From Chara braunii (Eukaryota; Streptophyta; Charophyceae; Charales; Characeae), in the NCBI GenBank assembly GCA_003427395.1, contig BFEA01000375.1, positions 1,176,071 through 1,240,070 of the forward strand: a stretch of 64,000 nucleotides of DNA, in the 5' to 3' direction. The notes under the pieces are model-generated. The model saw nothing but the letters and a program-made list of their open reading frames with translations. It ran no database searches and was not told where the DNA came from. The position numbers were made by a program, and so were the translations under genes. This document shows positions 1 to 11,345 of the stretch, piece by piece (positions within the stretch are counted from its first letter, which is position 1; each line of letters starts with the position of its first letter).

Positions 1-18
1 TACCAGTTCCGATACCAG
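1..18 (-). promoter_or_regulatory. primer binding site (initiator tRNA-Met type), family D
   Basis: Read on the minus strand, the first bases give CTGGTATCGGAACTGGTA. This matches the primer site beside the full-length family D LTR (CTGGTATCGGAGC) and resembles the plant initiator-Met site TGGTATCAGAGC. The element's interior therefore lies to the left of the window. Confidence 0.7.
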
Positions 19-737
19 CGCAATCAGACTCGCTTCCATTCCACTTCACATGCATGCTAATAGATTGCGCAGCAAACTCGCGACAAGCGCCCACTCAAAC
101 TCAGAGATATGGTAACCCAGAACACAGTTCAGATACAATCTCACTTCAGATAGCTATGGCGCATCAGCGCCTATACAAATCTTTGTCCGTCATTCACACA
201 ACCCTGCTGTTCACACACCGGATCACCCTGGATATCCCACACGCAACACTCTATACACTCGCACACACCCGCACATACCTACAGCTATGGCGGCTATGGC
301 CGCTGCTACCCTATCGCTATGGCTAACTTCCTTCTCACCCACTTTGTCCTCGGGCTCACTGCAGACCACCTCGCACAAGTCGCTGTGGCAGCGCTTCCAC
401 ATGGCTCACGCAAGAATGAATGAACGGTTGGGTGCTGCCTCTTGATTTATACTTCTGTAACTCGCTGGTCTGCCCTTTTCCATCGGCCCATGGTGCACAC
501 AGTCCCTCATGGTACTTGCTGGACTGGACTGGGACTGACTGGACCGGTACAGCTGACTGCATGGGTTTGCATCGTAGACTCACTGCAGTCGCACTGCCGA
601 CGTACTGAGGTTTGCTCCACCACTTGCCCACTTGCCTCTGCCTAAACGTGAGCCTACTCCAAAAGGCCACTTCCGGGATCTTCCGGGACCTTCCGGAAGT
701 CTGCATTTGCTACTGCTAGCAGGTGAAAACCGTTTCA
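19..737 (-). mobile_element. LTR of a family D Ty3/gypsy element (5' LTR, minus strand)
   Basis: The minus strand starts TGAAACGGTTTTCACCTG at 737 and runs to the primer site at 18. It matches the two LTRs of the element at 14308-23338 along most of its length. It lacks about 280 bp found near the start of those LTRs, so it is 719 bp against about 1 kb. A TATA-like ATTTATA (minus TATAAAT) lies at 445-451, at the position equivalent to the other copies. The last LTR base is G rather than the expected A. Small open frames in either direction here are not conserved between copies. Confidence 0.85.
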
Positions 738-804
738 CCGGGAAGGAAAGTGCAGTTTGAGTGCTCTTCCTGCTTTTCCCTCCCACCCAACCCTTTGTCT
801 GCAT

Positions 805-925
805 TCCCGCGTCAGCAGCAGTGCCACATCAGTAGAAGTGCCACGCCAACAGTGCCACATCAGTAGCAGTGCCACGTCAGCAACAGTGCCATGACAACAG
901 CAGTACGTCAGCAGTGCGTCGCCGG
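805..925. repeat. short imperfect tandem repeat (CAGCAGTGCCACRTCAG-like)
   Basis: Five or six imperfect copies of a roughly 20-bp unit built on CAGTGCCACATCAGTAG lie just upstream of the Gag pseudogene. It may be part of that element's leader. Confidence 0.6.
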
Positions 926-939
926 TTTCAACTTTGGGC

Positions 940-2640
940 ATGCCAGGCCAATTGGCCAACGAGTCCATTGTCGAGTACCAACAGTGGTTCCAAGCTCAGC
1001 TCGCACTGATCGAGGATGAGGAACAACGTCAGGCGGCAGCAGCTGAAAAATAGTGGCTTCAGGCCGCAGCGGACACAGATGCCCAGGCCCGCCGCAAGGA
1101 GGCCCAGGATCCGCTGCAGCGGCACGAAGCCACCAGTGTCGACAAGCTCAAGTTCTGGCACTTTGAACCATCCGAGAGCCACGACGGCGCAACACCGAAA
1201 GAGCAGCACAAGGAGTTCCTCTCCAAACTCGTGACCCGGTTGGTTTACACTTGTAACCACTTGCAGTCCCAGTTAGAGAAACAGCACCTGGAACTTACGG
1301 ATCTCCGACGGGCAGTGCAGAACCACAAGGATCTGCACGAGGATGCTACACGGGCACTTCATTCCCGTGTACAGAACTTGGAGCAAGCAGCACCAGAAAC
1401 TGATGTTGGCAAACCCAGCAATGCAGCCTCAACCCGCCAGTTGGAGCAACGAGTTGACCATATAGTCAAAATGCTCGGCGACATCAGCACATTCGTCGCA
1501 CCCGCCACCATCAGCGAACAGCTAGACGCCTTGAAGAACAAGGTTCGGCATCTGCAGCAACCCTTCAACGATGGCCGCACCAGTGTGCAGAAGTACAAGA
1601 TGTCAACGTTCCGAATCGAAAAGTTTGATGACTATACGCATCCAGACCCGGTTCCCTGGCGGCAGGGCTTTACGACGAAACTTCGAATGCGTCACGTCCC
1701 CGAGCACTCGTACATCGCGACGCTATTCCTCAACTCAAATGGTGGATGCCAAATCTAGCTCAGCCACCTGGCAGCCATCCTGGACGTCCAGGTCACCGAT
1801 CTGCACAAGAAGATCCCTTGGGAAGATCTGACGAGGCTATGGAAGAAGCGTTTCATCGTTGACGACGCCCCGGCGCTTGCCATCAACCGCCTCTTCGCCA
1901 TGACTCAAGGCAACACACCGACGCGAGATTGGCTTATAGAATGGCAAAAGATCGTTGCAACACCCGATCTCGAATTTCCATTTTCACATCTGCGCCGGGA
2001 GTTCTACAACCGGTCATGTGTCGCCTTGAGCCTCGCACTCGGTGATCGAGAACAGTACACGACCTTCGCCGACATCATCGACAAGGCCTGAGAGATCATC
2101 AAGACCAACCAGGCTGCTGCACACGAGAAATCAGCGTGGCAACCAGCCTATGTGGAGAAGGGAAAATTTGGTCCGCGTCCGCAGCCCGTCGCTGCAGTCC
2201 AACCGGACAACATTGTGGAAGACCCGGCAGCCACCCCAGCATCACATGAGGGAGATCAGGTGGTCGATGTCCAGTCGCGAAGCAACAACAACTCCCGTGG
2301 AAAAGGGAAGGCGAAAACCGCATCGCCGACCGGAAACGGACAGCCAGAACCATGGGTCAACTTCAACTTGACCGAGGCCGAATACAAGTACCGCACCTGA
2401 TATGGCTGTTGCTATTGGTGCAACAGCACAAAGCACAAGACCTCCCAATGCCAAGATCAAGGCAAGGAGGATGTTCAACCTCGAATCAGCTCGGGAAACT
2501 GAGCTGCGCGGGAGGTGAGGCGACTCCACCTCTCACTCTGCCAGATTCGACCGCCTTGCTAGCGGCCTCCTACTCATCTGGCGAGAATGCGGATGTCGCG
2601 ATGTCGGGCGGCCGCAACCCAGTCGGCCACCCGAAATACC
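940..2640 (+). pseudogene. gag: Gag of a decayed Ty3/gypsy element (family C)
   Basis: Retroelement capsid/nucleocapsid precursor. From ATG 940 one frame runs to about 2455, broken by TAG 1051, TAG 1756, TGA 2089 and TGA 2398. It then shifts frame and continues to about 2640. Order: a Gln/Glu/Ala-rich coiled start, a heptad-like stretch (about 1240-1500), the capsid-like core with FRIEKFDDYTH (from about 1609), a Gly/Pro linker, and a CCHC zinc knuckle CYWCNSTKHKTSQC just after the 2398 stop. The stops are what single C-to-T or G-to-A changes would produce (CAG, TGG and CGA codons). The 5' side abuts the oppositely oriented LTR at 19-737. Downstream Pol is missing here; a fragment probably from the same family lies at 7587-7935. 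Confidence 0.8.
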
Positions 2641-2770
2641 CGGGATTGGGCCTCGGGATAAGTGTCTATGGGAGAATCAGCCGGCACTTTCAACTGAGTC
2701 GTCGGAAGAAATTAGGGGTCGGGAAGGTATCCCTAAAATTTCCCCCGTCAATTGTTAAAACTGACCCTTG

Positions 2771-4840
2771 AAATCAACACAACGAACAGTCACGCCTACC
2801 GTGCCTAGAGCCTACTATATTTCGTTCGATCCAACTCTGCTCGTGATGCGGCTGGCCGCGGAGCCGGGTTGTGGTGCTAGGGCTCGGCGCACCCCTTTTA
2901 CACTAGGCGATTGACGAGGGAGTGAACCCTCAATTTTTACCAATTTTAAACAATAAAATTAAAATTGAGGAAAAGAATTTAAAATAATAAAAAGGAAGAA
3001 AACAAATAAAAAAATGTTATTTAATTGACTTTCCTCATAATTTATTTTTGGAGAAATTGTCTTCACTTTTCATTTCATCAATTTTAATAGCAGTATTAAA
3101 AAATTAGGCAAAGAATTAAAATGATGAAAAGGGAAGAGAACACGAATATTTGTTATTTAATTGAATTTATTCAGGATTCGTCATTGATGGAATTGTCCTT
3201 AATCATCATTGACTTTGATAATGGAATTAAAAACGAGTAAAAGAATTAATAATAATAAAAGAAGAGCAAACTGATGATTATTTATTATTTGATTAATTTT
3301 TGACGGAATTTATTTCTGATGGATTCTGCTGGACATTATCGATTTATCCTTGATTCTCCGATTCATATGGGTTCCCGTTGATTATAGATCGCGGCTTGAC
3401 TTTACCGATCCGTCTGATTGCTACGCTTGGTATGACCCCGCTGTTGACTGTTTTTTGGTTTACGGCGACATGGTTGATATGGGGCGGTCACCGGCACAAC
3501 ACTATTACTCTGGTACAGTTACCGGTTCGGAATTGGTATGGTACTATCATTGGGACAGCATCAGTACGGGCTACTTCGATTCACTGTTGAGACGACCGTG
3601 ATGGCCGCTAGTTCGGAGTGGCACATTTATTGGCTCGGCTTCGACGCGGTACTGCAGGCTGGTACTTTATTTTCAGGTTCGGAACGGGTATGGAACTAGT
3701 ACGGGATTTGCGGCACGGTACGATGTTCTTCATTGGTCTGGTACGGCCGCTGGATCGGGACGGGCCGATACTCTGGTGAACAGACCACGGTGCACTAGTC
3801 CAGTCCGGTAATGGAACGGCTACTGCTACAGCATTGGTACAGGCTACTGCGGACCAGCGCTTTGAGGATTGGTGCGACCATTGGGGCGGCGACAGGTAGT
3901 TGCTGGTTTGGATTGGCACGACAACTAGTTCAGCAATGGCATGATACCAGGACCACAAGTTGCGGTCTGGTTCTATTATTTTAGCCGGGGGGGGGGCTGA
4001 AATGACCACCACCCCGGCTCAGACAGAACTCACAGCAGCTCGATGATATTACCCTTGGCACGGTATCAAGCGCATTTTTGAAACGCAGCACGTCCCAGCT
4101 GTTCTTTCAATCGTCATGGTGCGCTCACTGGTTCGTTATTGGTGCTGAAGGCGCGCGGACTGTGTGCTCAGAATGATTGAGGCCTGGCATTTTCCTGAAT
4201 TTCTTCAGTGGTACCTAAGGTGATGTTTTCCGACTTCAGTCGGTGGGACCCTTGACTGGAGGTTGTGACTCGGTCCTTTGGCTGAGCCCCTAGCACCCAG
4301 CCGTGAACCCCTCTGAACTTGGTCGCTCTGGCCGGGTATTTTGGGCCTGGAATTCGGATCTGGGCACTACATCGTGGAAAGGCCTTCTCAATGGGATAGG
4401 GTCCTGAGGGCCTGTCAGCGGCGTCCGTTACTCAGGCGGGTATAGAAAGGAAGCGAGCCAGAGCGAAAGGGGGGAATACCAATGACAGGAACGGGCGTGC
4501 GAGGCGTACTCAGTCCACCCCTTGGGATTGTTTCACGCTGCTTGAATCAGCTAGGGAAAACTTCGCGCTCTGCGTGTATGACGAGGGACGGATTCGGATA
4601 GGGAGACGAGGACGGACGGCGTGCCTGGTGTGCTCCGCGATCGGAGGGCATTCGAATTGAGCCCTTCGGACGGGGCTGGGATGTCACCAGCCGCGGATGG
4701 GAGTTAAGTGCGTGGGTACTGAGCATTTAGGAGGAGAAGACGATCAAAGAGGGAGTGTGTGACGAGGGTGTTCCCCCACCTTTCGAAGATCAGACAGCGA
4801 ACGAAGAGAGAGAACACAGACAAGTACCTCTTCACAATCG
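2771..4840. other. intergenic stretch, no gene seen
   Basis: I find no recognisable protein or RNA gene. The left part is very AT-rich (see the repeat at 2930-3345). From about 3350 to 4010 the sequence is rich in scattered GGTAC/GGAAC words. Open frames are short and show no domain. Confidence 0.5.
2930..3345. repeat. AT-rich tandem repeat, about 3 diverged units of 130-137 bp
   Basis: The phrase AAAGAATTNAAATAATAAAA recurs at about 2974, 3111 and 3240. Each time a GAAGA-rich patch, TTATTTAATTGA-like text and a TTTNTGATGG-like end follow. The units differ from one another by many substitutions. Confidence 0.6.
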
Positions 4841-6900
4841 CTTGTTAACGACTATAACGAATGGATGGAATATGCCTGATCGAGAGTAGACGGTGATAAC
4901 GACGAGCACGCGAAAAGAAAGGTGAGATCATGCGTGAATCTGAGGGCATGCTTTTCTGAAACAAGAGAGATGGACCGAGAGAATCTTCAGGTACGTACTG
5001 TTTGGGGCAACTCGAAATAGTTTTACAGGCGAGGGTGGCGCTGGAACCAGTGGATTTGAGTTGCTGATGAGAGCAAAGGCTCGGGAGGACCGAGAGGGTG
5101 TTCCCCCGAAGAGACGAGAGGGGGGCAGGGATTGGAAAACGAACTCTGATGCAAGGAGCAAGGTCTGTCATGAGAGAATCGAGTTTCAAACTTTAGTGTG
5201 CGAAAGCGGCCAAACTTATTTGAAATCGTCCCTACGCGTATCTGGGCTTGAGGACGGAAATGAATGCACGAGAGTGAGAGATAGAGGGGCAGAGAGGTTG
5301 AGAGCAAGAGAGGGGGAAAACGAAGCTTCTAAAACTTGGGACAGGAAAACCCGAAACACGGATCGACACTGGACAGTTTTGGGCGTCTGATTCATTCATT
5401 CGCCGACTAAGAATTAGATATTTCAAGGCGAATCAAGTGCGCATGACAAGCTAGCAGGACAAAAGTCGAATGTTTAATGGCTGACATCAGTTGGCCAGCA
5501 GCGAATCGAATGCCATTGTAAACTGCGGATCAAAGGTTGAAGGTGCATTGATTGACTGAATCTTGGTATATCGAACTCACATTAAACACCGGCTAGTCAT
5601 GTGTTGAATGACATCTGGCCGAACCGGTATTGATTGATCTCTTGCGTACCAAACGGTCAGCGCCCATTTACAGATTAGGTATTTTAATCATATAGGCAGG
5701 CGAGGCGATGGCTGCTTAAAGACGAATCAGGTGCAAGTGGCCTCCGTTCGGCCAGCTTCGCCCAGCCCATATGTAGGCCTATGCAGGGGCAGAGTTGCAG
5801 CCCCGGAACGGATACGTGCCATTCGCGATCAGCCTGCAGGGTTTTCCTCGCAAGAGACCACTTTTGGCGAATCCCGTGTGAGTTAGCAAAGAGAGAGGTG
5901 CAGCCAATCTAAAACTGTTGATTGATTATGAATCTTTATTATTATTTCGACAAATGATCGACAGATTGCGAATCTTCTAATATTGTTCTTATGAACGTTG
6001 GCTGTACGTGAATCTTGTTAGTATTATTAAGTGAACACGACTTCCATTATTGGGCTCAATATTGTTTACCTGACAAAAGGAATGTTGAAGCCACGAGTAA
6101 AAAGACCATCCTGGAAAAGGAAGTCTGCAGGGATCATGACGACAAAGACATCCCTGAAAGAAAAGTTACAATTTGGTCAATCCGTCTGTGTTTTTCAACC
6201 CTCGTGAAAGTGGTCCATTGTTCGAGTGTGGCTTGGTCCCGTTTTCAATGGTGATGCTCTAGCCAGTGTTGTTTCCCAACTAAGAGCCTGCCGGGGTAGC
6301 CCTCGGAAGGGAGCTTCTGATCATACTCGAGACCTGAGACGTGCGTCAGCATACCTCGTCATCGTACCCTATGCCTTCGCATTCGACGAGAATTGTGTAA
6401 ATCGCGTTGATAACGATTCTCATCGTCTCCTCCACCCCCCCAGCTGTGACAAACAGTTACCTGTGCGTCATTAGTGGTGAACAGATCACATGTCTGGACC
6501 CATGAATTAAAAAGGGAGCTGGACTTGGGGTGAGACGAAAACTGGCTAAATTACTGGGATTGACGAACCGGAAGGTTTAATTTTATTCTATTCGATTATT
6601 CACCCATGCTCAAATTTGTCGTTATTACGAGGGTTTCGTGCAAGTTCTCTCACTGGCATTCTGGAGGGGTTAAGATAGGCAGCGTCAACCACGATACCCT
6701 GCTGTCCGCTGAGGACCTCGGAAGTGGGCGCGGCGAGTGACAGGCGTCGTGGCCCTTGGCTTCAACAAACGGTAGGCGACCCCTCCCCGGGTTTCCTCAC
6801 AGCTAGTCCTCGGTTCACTTACGAGGATTACGTTGTCCACTTGGTCCCACCGTTGGACCAACCACTCCACGTGCAACAATCCACCGCATGCAACACTCGC
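4841..6900. other. intergenic stretch, no gene seen
   Basis: Open frames on both strands are short, overlap each other and show no family motif. Purine-rich text dominates 5040-5390. No RNA gene was recognised. Confidence 0.45.
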
Positions 6901-7034
6901 GGTTAACGACCACTTGAAATTTCAGAATGAAAGATTCTGAAGTGGTCTGAAACTGCTGAAATGGCCTGAAGACACTTCAGGTCATTTCAGAAGTTTTGGG
7001 TGGTTTGCAGGACAAGTTTTATGTTTTTTTTTTT

Positions 7035-7440
7035 TTTTTCTGCCTATTTTTTCAGCCACTTCAGGTCATTTCAGGAATTCCAGGTGGGGACCTGAAACTG
7101 CTGAAGTGGCTGAAGCTTCTGAATGGAGTTTCAGGTACCCCCATCCAAATGGTTGGATGGGGGTACCTGAAACCCCTTTCAGAAGCTTCAACCACTTCCG
7201 GTCATTTCAAGAATTTCAGGTGGGGACCTGAAACCGCTGAAGTGGTTGAAGCTTCTAAAAGCGGTTTTAGGTACCCCCATCCAAATGGTTGGATGGGGGT
7301 ACCTGAAACCCCGTTCAGAAGCTTCAACCACTTCAGGTCATTTTAGGAATTTGAGGTGGGGACCTGAATCCGTTGAAGTGGCTGAAGCTTCTGAAAGGGG
7401 TTTCAGGTACCCCCATCCCACCATTTGCACTGGATCTGTA
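7035..7440. repeat. tandem array of long imperfect palindromes, 136-bp period
   Basis: The phrase GGTGGGGACCTGAA begins at 7083, 7219 and 7355, an exact 136-bp step. Units 1 and 2 each contain a perfect 15-bp inverted repeat (GGTACCCCCATCCAA, a 4-base ATGG spacer, then its complement). It extends to arms of about 45 bp including AAGTGGCTGAAGCTTCTGAA and its near complement. Unit 3 is cut off after the left arm. The flanking 6910-7080 text is built from the same CCACTTCAGGTCATTTCA words. Confidence 0.85.
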
Positions 7441-7586
7441 GGCAGTCTGAAAGTGGTGTATCAACCTGAAGTGGATGAACTGCCTGAAGGCGGTTTCAGA
7501 CAACCCCATGTATAGATCCACACACAATCTGAAAGTGGTGTAGTAACTTGAAGTGGTTGAACTGCCTGGAAAGCAGACCTGAAAAT

Positions 7587-7935
7587 ATATGCACCCGTTA
7601 ACCATCTCTCGCATGCAAGGTTTCATCACCATCGGCAACCGATTCGGCTGCTTCACCGCCAACTTTCGCCGGGGATTCGACATCATGGTCAAGACTTGAG
7701 AGACTCGACCCGTTGGCGTTCGCGGACTTCCCATGGATGCCCCTTCCCCCAACCGGTCGATTGTCGAAACTGCATTGCAATGTGCTCATGGCACAATTGC
7801 GGGATTACTTGCACACTGCAGTACCAGATCCGTTGATGGACGCCGGAGTAGAGGTTGACCTTCATGACTACGTTGTGAAGATCGACCGCGAGTTCAAGAC
7901 ACAACGGTACGGTGACATCGACGCGCCATTGTTGT
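7587..7935 (+). pseudogene. Gag-Pol linker fragment of a gypsy element (family C)
   Basis: Two overlapping frames carry a decayed linker. Frame one is MHPLTISRMQGFITIGNRF-like, from 7587 to about 7690. After a frame change comes a stretch with LAFADFPWMPLPPTGRL and HDYVVKIDREFKTQRYGDI. I associate this with the segment just ahead of the protease in the same retroelement family as the Gag at 940. The protease itself is absent: the sequence passes at 7942 into LTR B text. Family assignment is from recognition of wording and was not searched. Confidence 0.55.
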
Positions 7936-7941
7936 ACATAC

Positions 7942-8369
7942 CTGACTTCTCGCTACCTGACTTCTCGCTACCTGACTTCTCAGTATCTGCAGACTACGAG
8001 AGAGAGAGAGAGATTGGTGACTTTGGGACTTAACGACCTTTGGATTCAGACTCGACATTGGGATTGAGACATTGGATGAGGGATTATTTGGGACCTGTAC
8101 CGAAGACTTGGTGTTGACGACATTCCCATCTCCCCCTCTTCTTCGTCTGATCCCCCTACTCTTCGTTTGTGTATGGTCTGGACCTGGCGCCTTCTTCCTG
8201 TGTGTAGCGCCAGGCCCTTTACACCTTGCGATGATGATGATGTATGTTTGGTCTGCATTGCGACATTGATTGGTCTGATCATTGGTATATTAGCCTTCCG
8301 CTGCGCTATCCTGTACTATGTGAGAGAGGTCGGTTCTTGTTCTGGTCTGTGACGTTAAGGTATGCAACA
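7942..8369 (+). mobile_element. truncated LTR, family B (3' part)
   Basis: From the CTACCTGACTTCTC repeats to GGTATGCAACA this matches the last 430 bp of the LTR at 9287-10505, including GCAGACTACGAGAGAG, GACCTGTACCGAAGACTTGG and TACTATGTGAGAGAGG. The GA tract is short here (about 14 bp) and long in the other copy. CTACCTGACTTCTCG is triplicated at the left edge. Confidence 0.8.
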
Positions 8370-9286
8370 GTGACCCATCTGCACAGCCTGTGTATGGTCC
8401 CAGGGGCATTGGGAAAAGATGAGACTGGGCAAGTTAGGCCATCAAACAAATGGGGCACACAGTGAAAACACAATGCAATCCTTCAGTGGCTCTCAAATTC
8501 CTGTGATATACTAACGAAGAGCATGGGTTAGCAGAGTTTGAAATATTCAACCAATCAAAAACTTTGGTGAAACATTCGAACAGGGACTCACAACTCTGGA
8601 TGTTAACATCCATCAACTATGCAGAGTGAGAGCATTAAGAAAAAGTCACAAAAATATTATTTAACAAGCAAAAGTCACTAATAAAGATGAACGGGGAAAG
8701 GGTTCAAAACAACCGGGATGGGAAGGAAACGGCAGAAAACATCCGCAGGGCAGTATGGTAATGCAGAGGAGCTGCCAATACTACTATATAGAATTGACCA
8801 AGACATAGAAGTTTTGGAGTTTGATCCCATGGAGTGGGGATGGCACCTTCCATCTTAGACCCCGCCGCGCCCGCAGACGGATACAGTCAACAGGGAATAT
8901 CGTCTAAGGGATAAGTTGGCAGATCCATTTTCTTTTTTTTCTTTTTCTTTTTTAAAAACAGAACCCATTCTGGGGAGCGTCGGTCCGGTTCCTATTCCAC
9001 CAGCAAGTCAGACATGTTTACAAAGTGTACTCACTCACGCTCCTCCCCCTCATTGATTACCTCGCGAAGGAGGGATGTACCACCCTTCACCCCTGCCTAA
9101 GTTAGCCTGTTCAACTAGGCTTCTGTTCTTATCATGTGCATGGTGCTAAAAACCCTAAACCCTTGCTATCTGACTCATATCTGTGACCTGTCCTTGGTGG
9201 TCGTTTCTATTCTGTAGCTGATGATTCTAACTGTATTGGATGCTGGGGTTGATCAGAATTCTGAGTGATACTGGGCCGGGGGGGGG
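8370..9286. other. unassigned stretch between two family B LTR copies
   Basis: No gene recognised. It contains a T-rich tract (8930-8955) and the telomere-box-like AAACCCTAAACCC at about 9152. It may include the missing start of the family A 5' LTR, but I could not align it. Confidence 0.4.
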
Positions 9287-9377
9287 TGTAGGAGAAACAG
9301 TGTGGCATACTCTGTACCACACGGGCCCAGCAGAGCCCGGCAAGGTAGACTAAGGGTCAGTAGGTGTAGCGAATATT

Positions 9378-9543
9378 TCGTTTCAGCCTAAAAGCCTGAA
9401 AACGAGGGCCTACAGGCCCTGTGTCGTTTCAGCCTGAAAGCCTGAAAACAAGGGCCTACAGGCCCTGTGTCGTTTCAGCCTAAAACAGGGCCCTCCAGGC
9501 CCTGAGTCTTTTCAGCCTGAAACGGAGGGCCATTTACAGGCCC
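9378..9543. repeat. U3 minisatellite of LTR B (46-bp units)
   Basis: Units start TCGTTTCAGCC at 9378, 9424 and 9470, and TCTTTTCAGCC at 9507. Each contains GGGCCTACAGGCCCT or a relative, which is self-complementary. Its position upstream of the TATA box suits an enhancer-like role (inference). Confidence 0.8.
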
Positions 9544-9689
9544 TCATAAGATCGACCTGCCCTGAAACTTAGACACCAGACCAGGGTTTTAGCACAGGCC
9601 ATTTTGGGCCTGTTTTCAAGACAACCCTTGTTTGAACTTCAACACCAGGGTCTGGCACGTTTTGGCATTGGCAAGAGCAGCCTCCTGGA

Positions 9690-9717
9690 CGGGCCAGCAC
9701 TATATAAGACTGGCCCG
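9690..9717 (+). promoter_or_regulatory. LTR B TATA box inside an inverted repeat
   Basis: TATATAAG at 9701-9708 lies between CGGGCCAG (9690-9697) and its exact complement CTGGCCCG (9710-9717). Transcription would be expected to begin about 30 bp downstream. The matching stem round the TATA box is unusual. Confidence 0.65.
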
Positions 9718-10105
9718 CCCTGCAGGCTGCAGGCAGTCACGAGGTAGTTCATAGGAACTTCCCAGGCACTTCATGTACAGGAGGCAGGGAGCAGTCTTCA
9801 GGACTCGGCAGCAGCACTTTGGAGGAGCGCTGCAGTAGTAGTAGTAGCGTTAGCAGTAGTCTTCAGCGCTGGGCGCCATTAGGAGCTAGAGTAGCATTGG
9901 AGAGAGAGAGATGGTTGGCGGAGGCCAGGGAGACTTGCCTGTGGCCCCATAGCTCCAGCTTCGTCTTCGATGTACCTGCAACCAGGCGCCACCTTCACAG
10001 GTTAGTACAGACAGAGAGAGAGAGAGAGAGTTCTTCTTCTTCCTCTTCTAAGTCCACCATCTCTCCCTCACCCTCTCGCTACCTAACTTCTCAGTATCTG
10101 CAGAC

Positions 10106-10108
<3 letters not shown>

Positions 10109-10166
<58 letters not shown>
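10109..10166. repeat. (GA)n microsatellite
   Basis: About 29 GA repeats inside LTR B, expanded relative to the copy at 7999-8011. Arg-Glu open frames across it are an artefact. Confidence 0.95.
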
Positions 10167-10169
<3 letters not shown>

Positions 10170-10505
10170 GTGACTTTGGGATCCAGACTTCACATTGGGA
10201 TTGAGACATTGGACGAGGGATTATTTGGGACCTGTACCGAAGACTTGGTGTTGACGACATTTCCATCTTCCCCTCTTCTTCGTCTAACCCCCTCTTCTTC
10301 GTCTGTGTATGATTGGGGACTGGCACATTCTTCCTGTGTGAGCGCCAGGCCCCTTCACACCATGGAATGATGATGATGTATGTTTGGTCTGCCTTGCAAC
10401 ATTGATTGTTCGGATCATTGGTATTTAAGCCTTCCTCTATGCTATCTTGTACTATGTGAGAGAGGTCGGTTCTTGTTCTAGTCTGCACCTTTACGGTATG
10501 CGACA

Positions 10506-11325
10506 GGAGGTCCTTGAAGAAAGGGGAGAACCATGCGCGGAGGAAGAAGTATGAGAGTACCCGGTGGGTCATCAATTGAGCTCCAAGCTCCAGCATTGAA
10601 CATTCTTTGATGGTCATCAGTGGGAACAACACTGTGCTTTACAGCCTGTGGTTTCAGGCAGGAGTAATAGTAGACTACCGTCTTCACCCGAATAGAACAT
10701 AGGGTCGTTATCACTGTGTCTTACACTGAACGTTGGACCTTATACAGCTGAAATGACGAAACATTCTATTTGGGGGGGATGGTAGTGATAAGAGTAGGTG
10801 ATTATTCTGGCTCGTGCTGCACATTACTATTACCGTTTGTTATTATTGTTGTGCTAACGGTGCTGTGGTGGAGGCGGGAAGGGGGTTCTCCATTAAGAGC
10901 CTTCCACATTGTCAACGGTCTATTCGTGGGGAGCATCGTGTGCTGGGAACCGCGCCCAGTGTCCTTTACAGAGAGGTCCAACGGTTAACGGTGTTAACCA
11001 TGTAAAACACTGAAAGCATGAATTCTGTGAAGGTTTCAATCAAGTGCACTTTTGCCTCACAGTTTCCCCCTGTTTTTGTTTTTCCGTTGTTCGTTAATAT
11101 GGTGCCCACTCTATGGAGTGGTGGCAATTTTGGTTAAAAAGGTCTTTCGGGTCTTCGTTAACCTGCGGTCTTCCAGAGATTATTCCATCCTAACATAGTC
11201 AATGCTATATGCATGAGTGACCATTTCTTTGTCCGTTCTGCTCGTTGCTTGTAGCTGAGTCAATGCCGGTCCATGGTTGCCTAATGTGCTTGTGATTTGA
11301 GTTCCGCCTTCACAGCATCCTCGCA
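10506..11325 (+). mobile_element. 5' LTR (3' part) of the old gypsy element A
   Basis: The text from GGAGGTCCTTGAAGAAAGG onward aligns in patches with the LTR at 24818-25832. Shared patches include the GAGCTCCANNNTTGNACATTCTTT block, GTCAATGCTGG-like text and the terminal CGCAA. It ends CA at 11325, three bases before an initiator-Met primer site. The start is interrupted by the solo LTR B. The two A LTRs are strongly diverged, so A is the oldest layer of the nest. Confidence 0.65.
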
Positions 11326-11328
11326 ATT

Positions 11329-11345
11329 TGGTATCAAAGCAGGAG
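11329..11345 (+). promoter_or_regulatory. primer binding site of element A (initiator tRNA-Met)
   Basis: TGGTATCAAAGCAGGAG differs from the plant initiator-Met site TGGTATCAGAGC by one base and follows the LTR end directly. Confidence 0.75.

Larger units (their letters stand above)
9287..10505 (+). mobile_element. solo LTR, family B
   Basis: The sequence starts TGTAGGAGAAACAG and ends GGTATGCGACA (TG...CA). Its 3' third is shared with 7942-8369. No primer site follows the right edge; instead the text continues as the 3' half of LTR A, so this looks like a solo LTR inserted into LTR A. It carries a 46-bp minisatellite and a clear TATA box. Flanking 5-mers are GGGGG and GGAGG, which only weakly suggests a target duplication. 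A 183-codon open frame from 9819 is low-complexity (Ser and Arg-Glu repeats) and I do not call it a gene. Confidence 0.7.

Noticed and set aside
3608-4012. 134-codon minus-strand ORF
   Set aside because: No motif; the sequence is a mosaic of GGTAC-type words.
4241-4800. Ribosomal RNA fragment
   Set aside because: GGTGGGACCC-like and GC-rich words looked rRNA-like, but no conserved rRNA core was found.
9150-9166. Telomere-like AAACCCTAAACCC
   Set aside because: Only two units; telo-box-like words are common in plant-lineage DNA.
9819-10632. Open frames of 175-183 codons across LTR B
   Set aside because: They are carried by Ser-coding AGT/TCT repeats and the (GA)n tract; nothing is conserved in the truncated copy.
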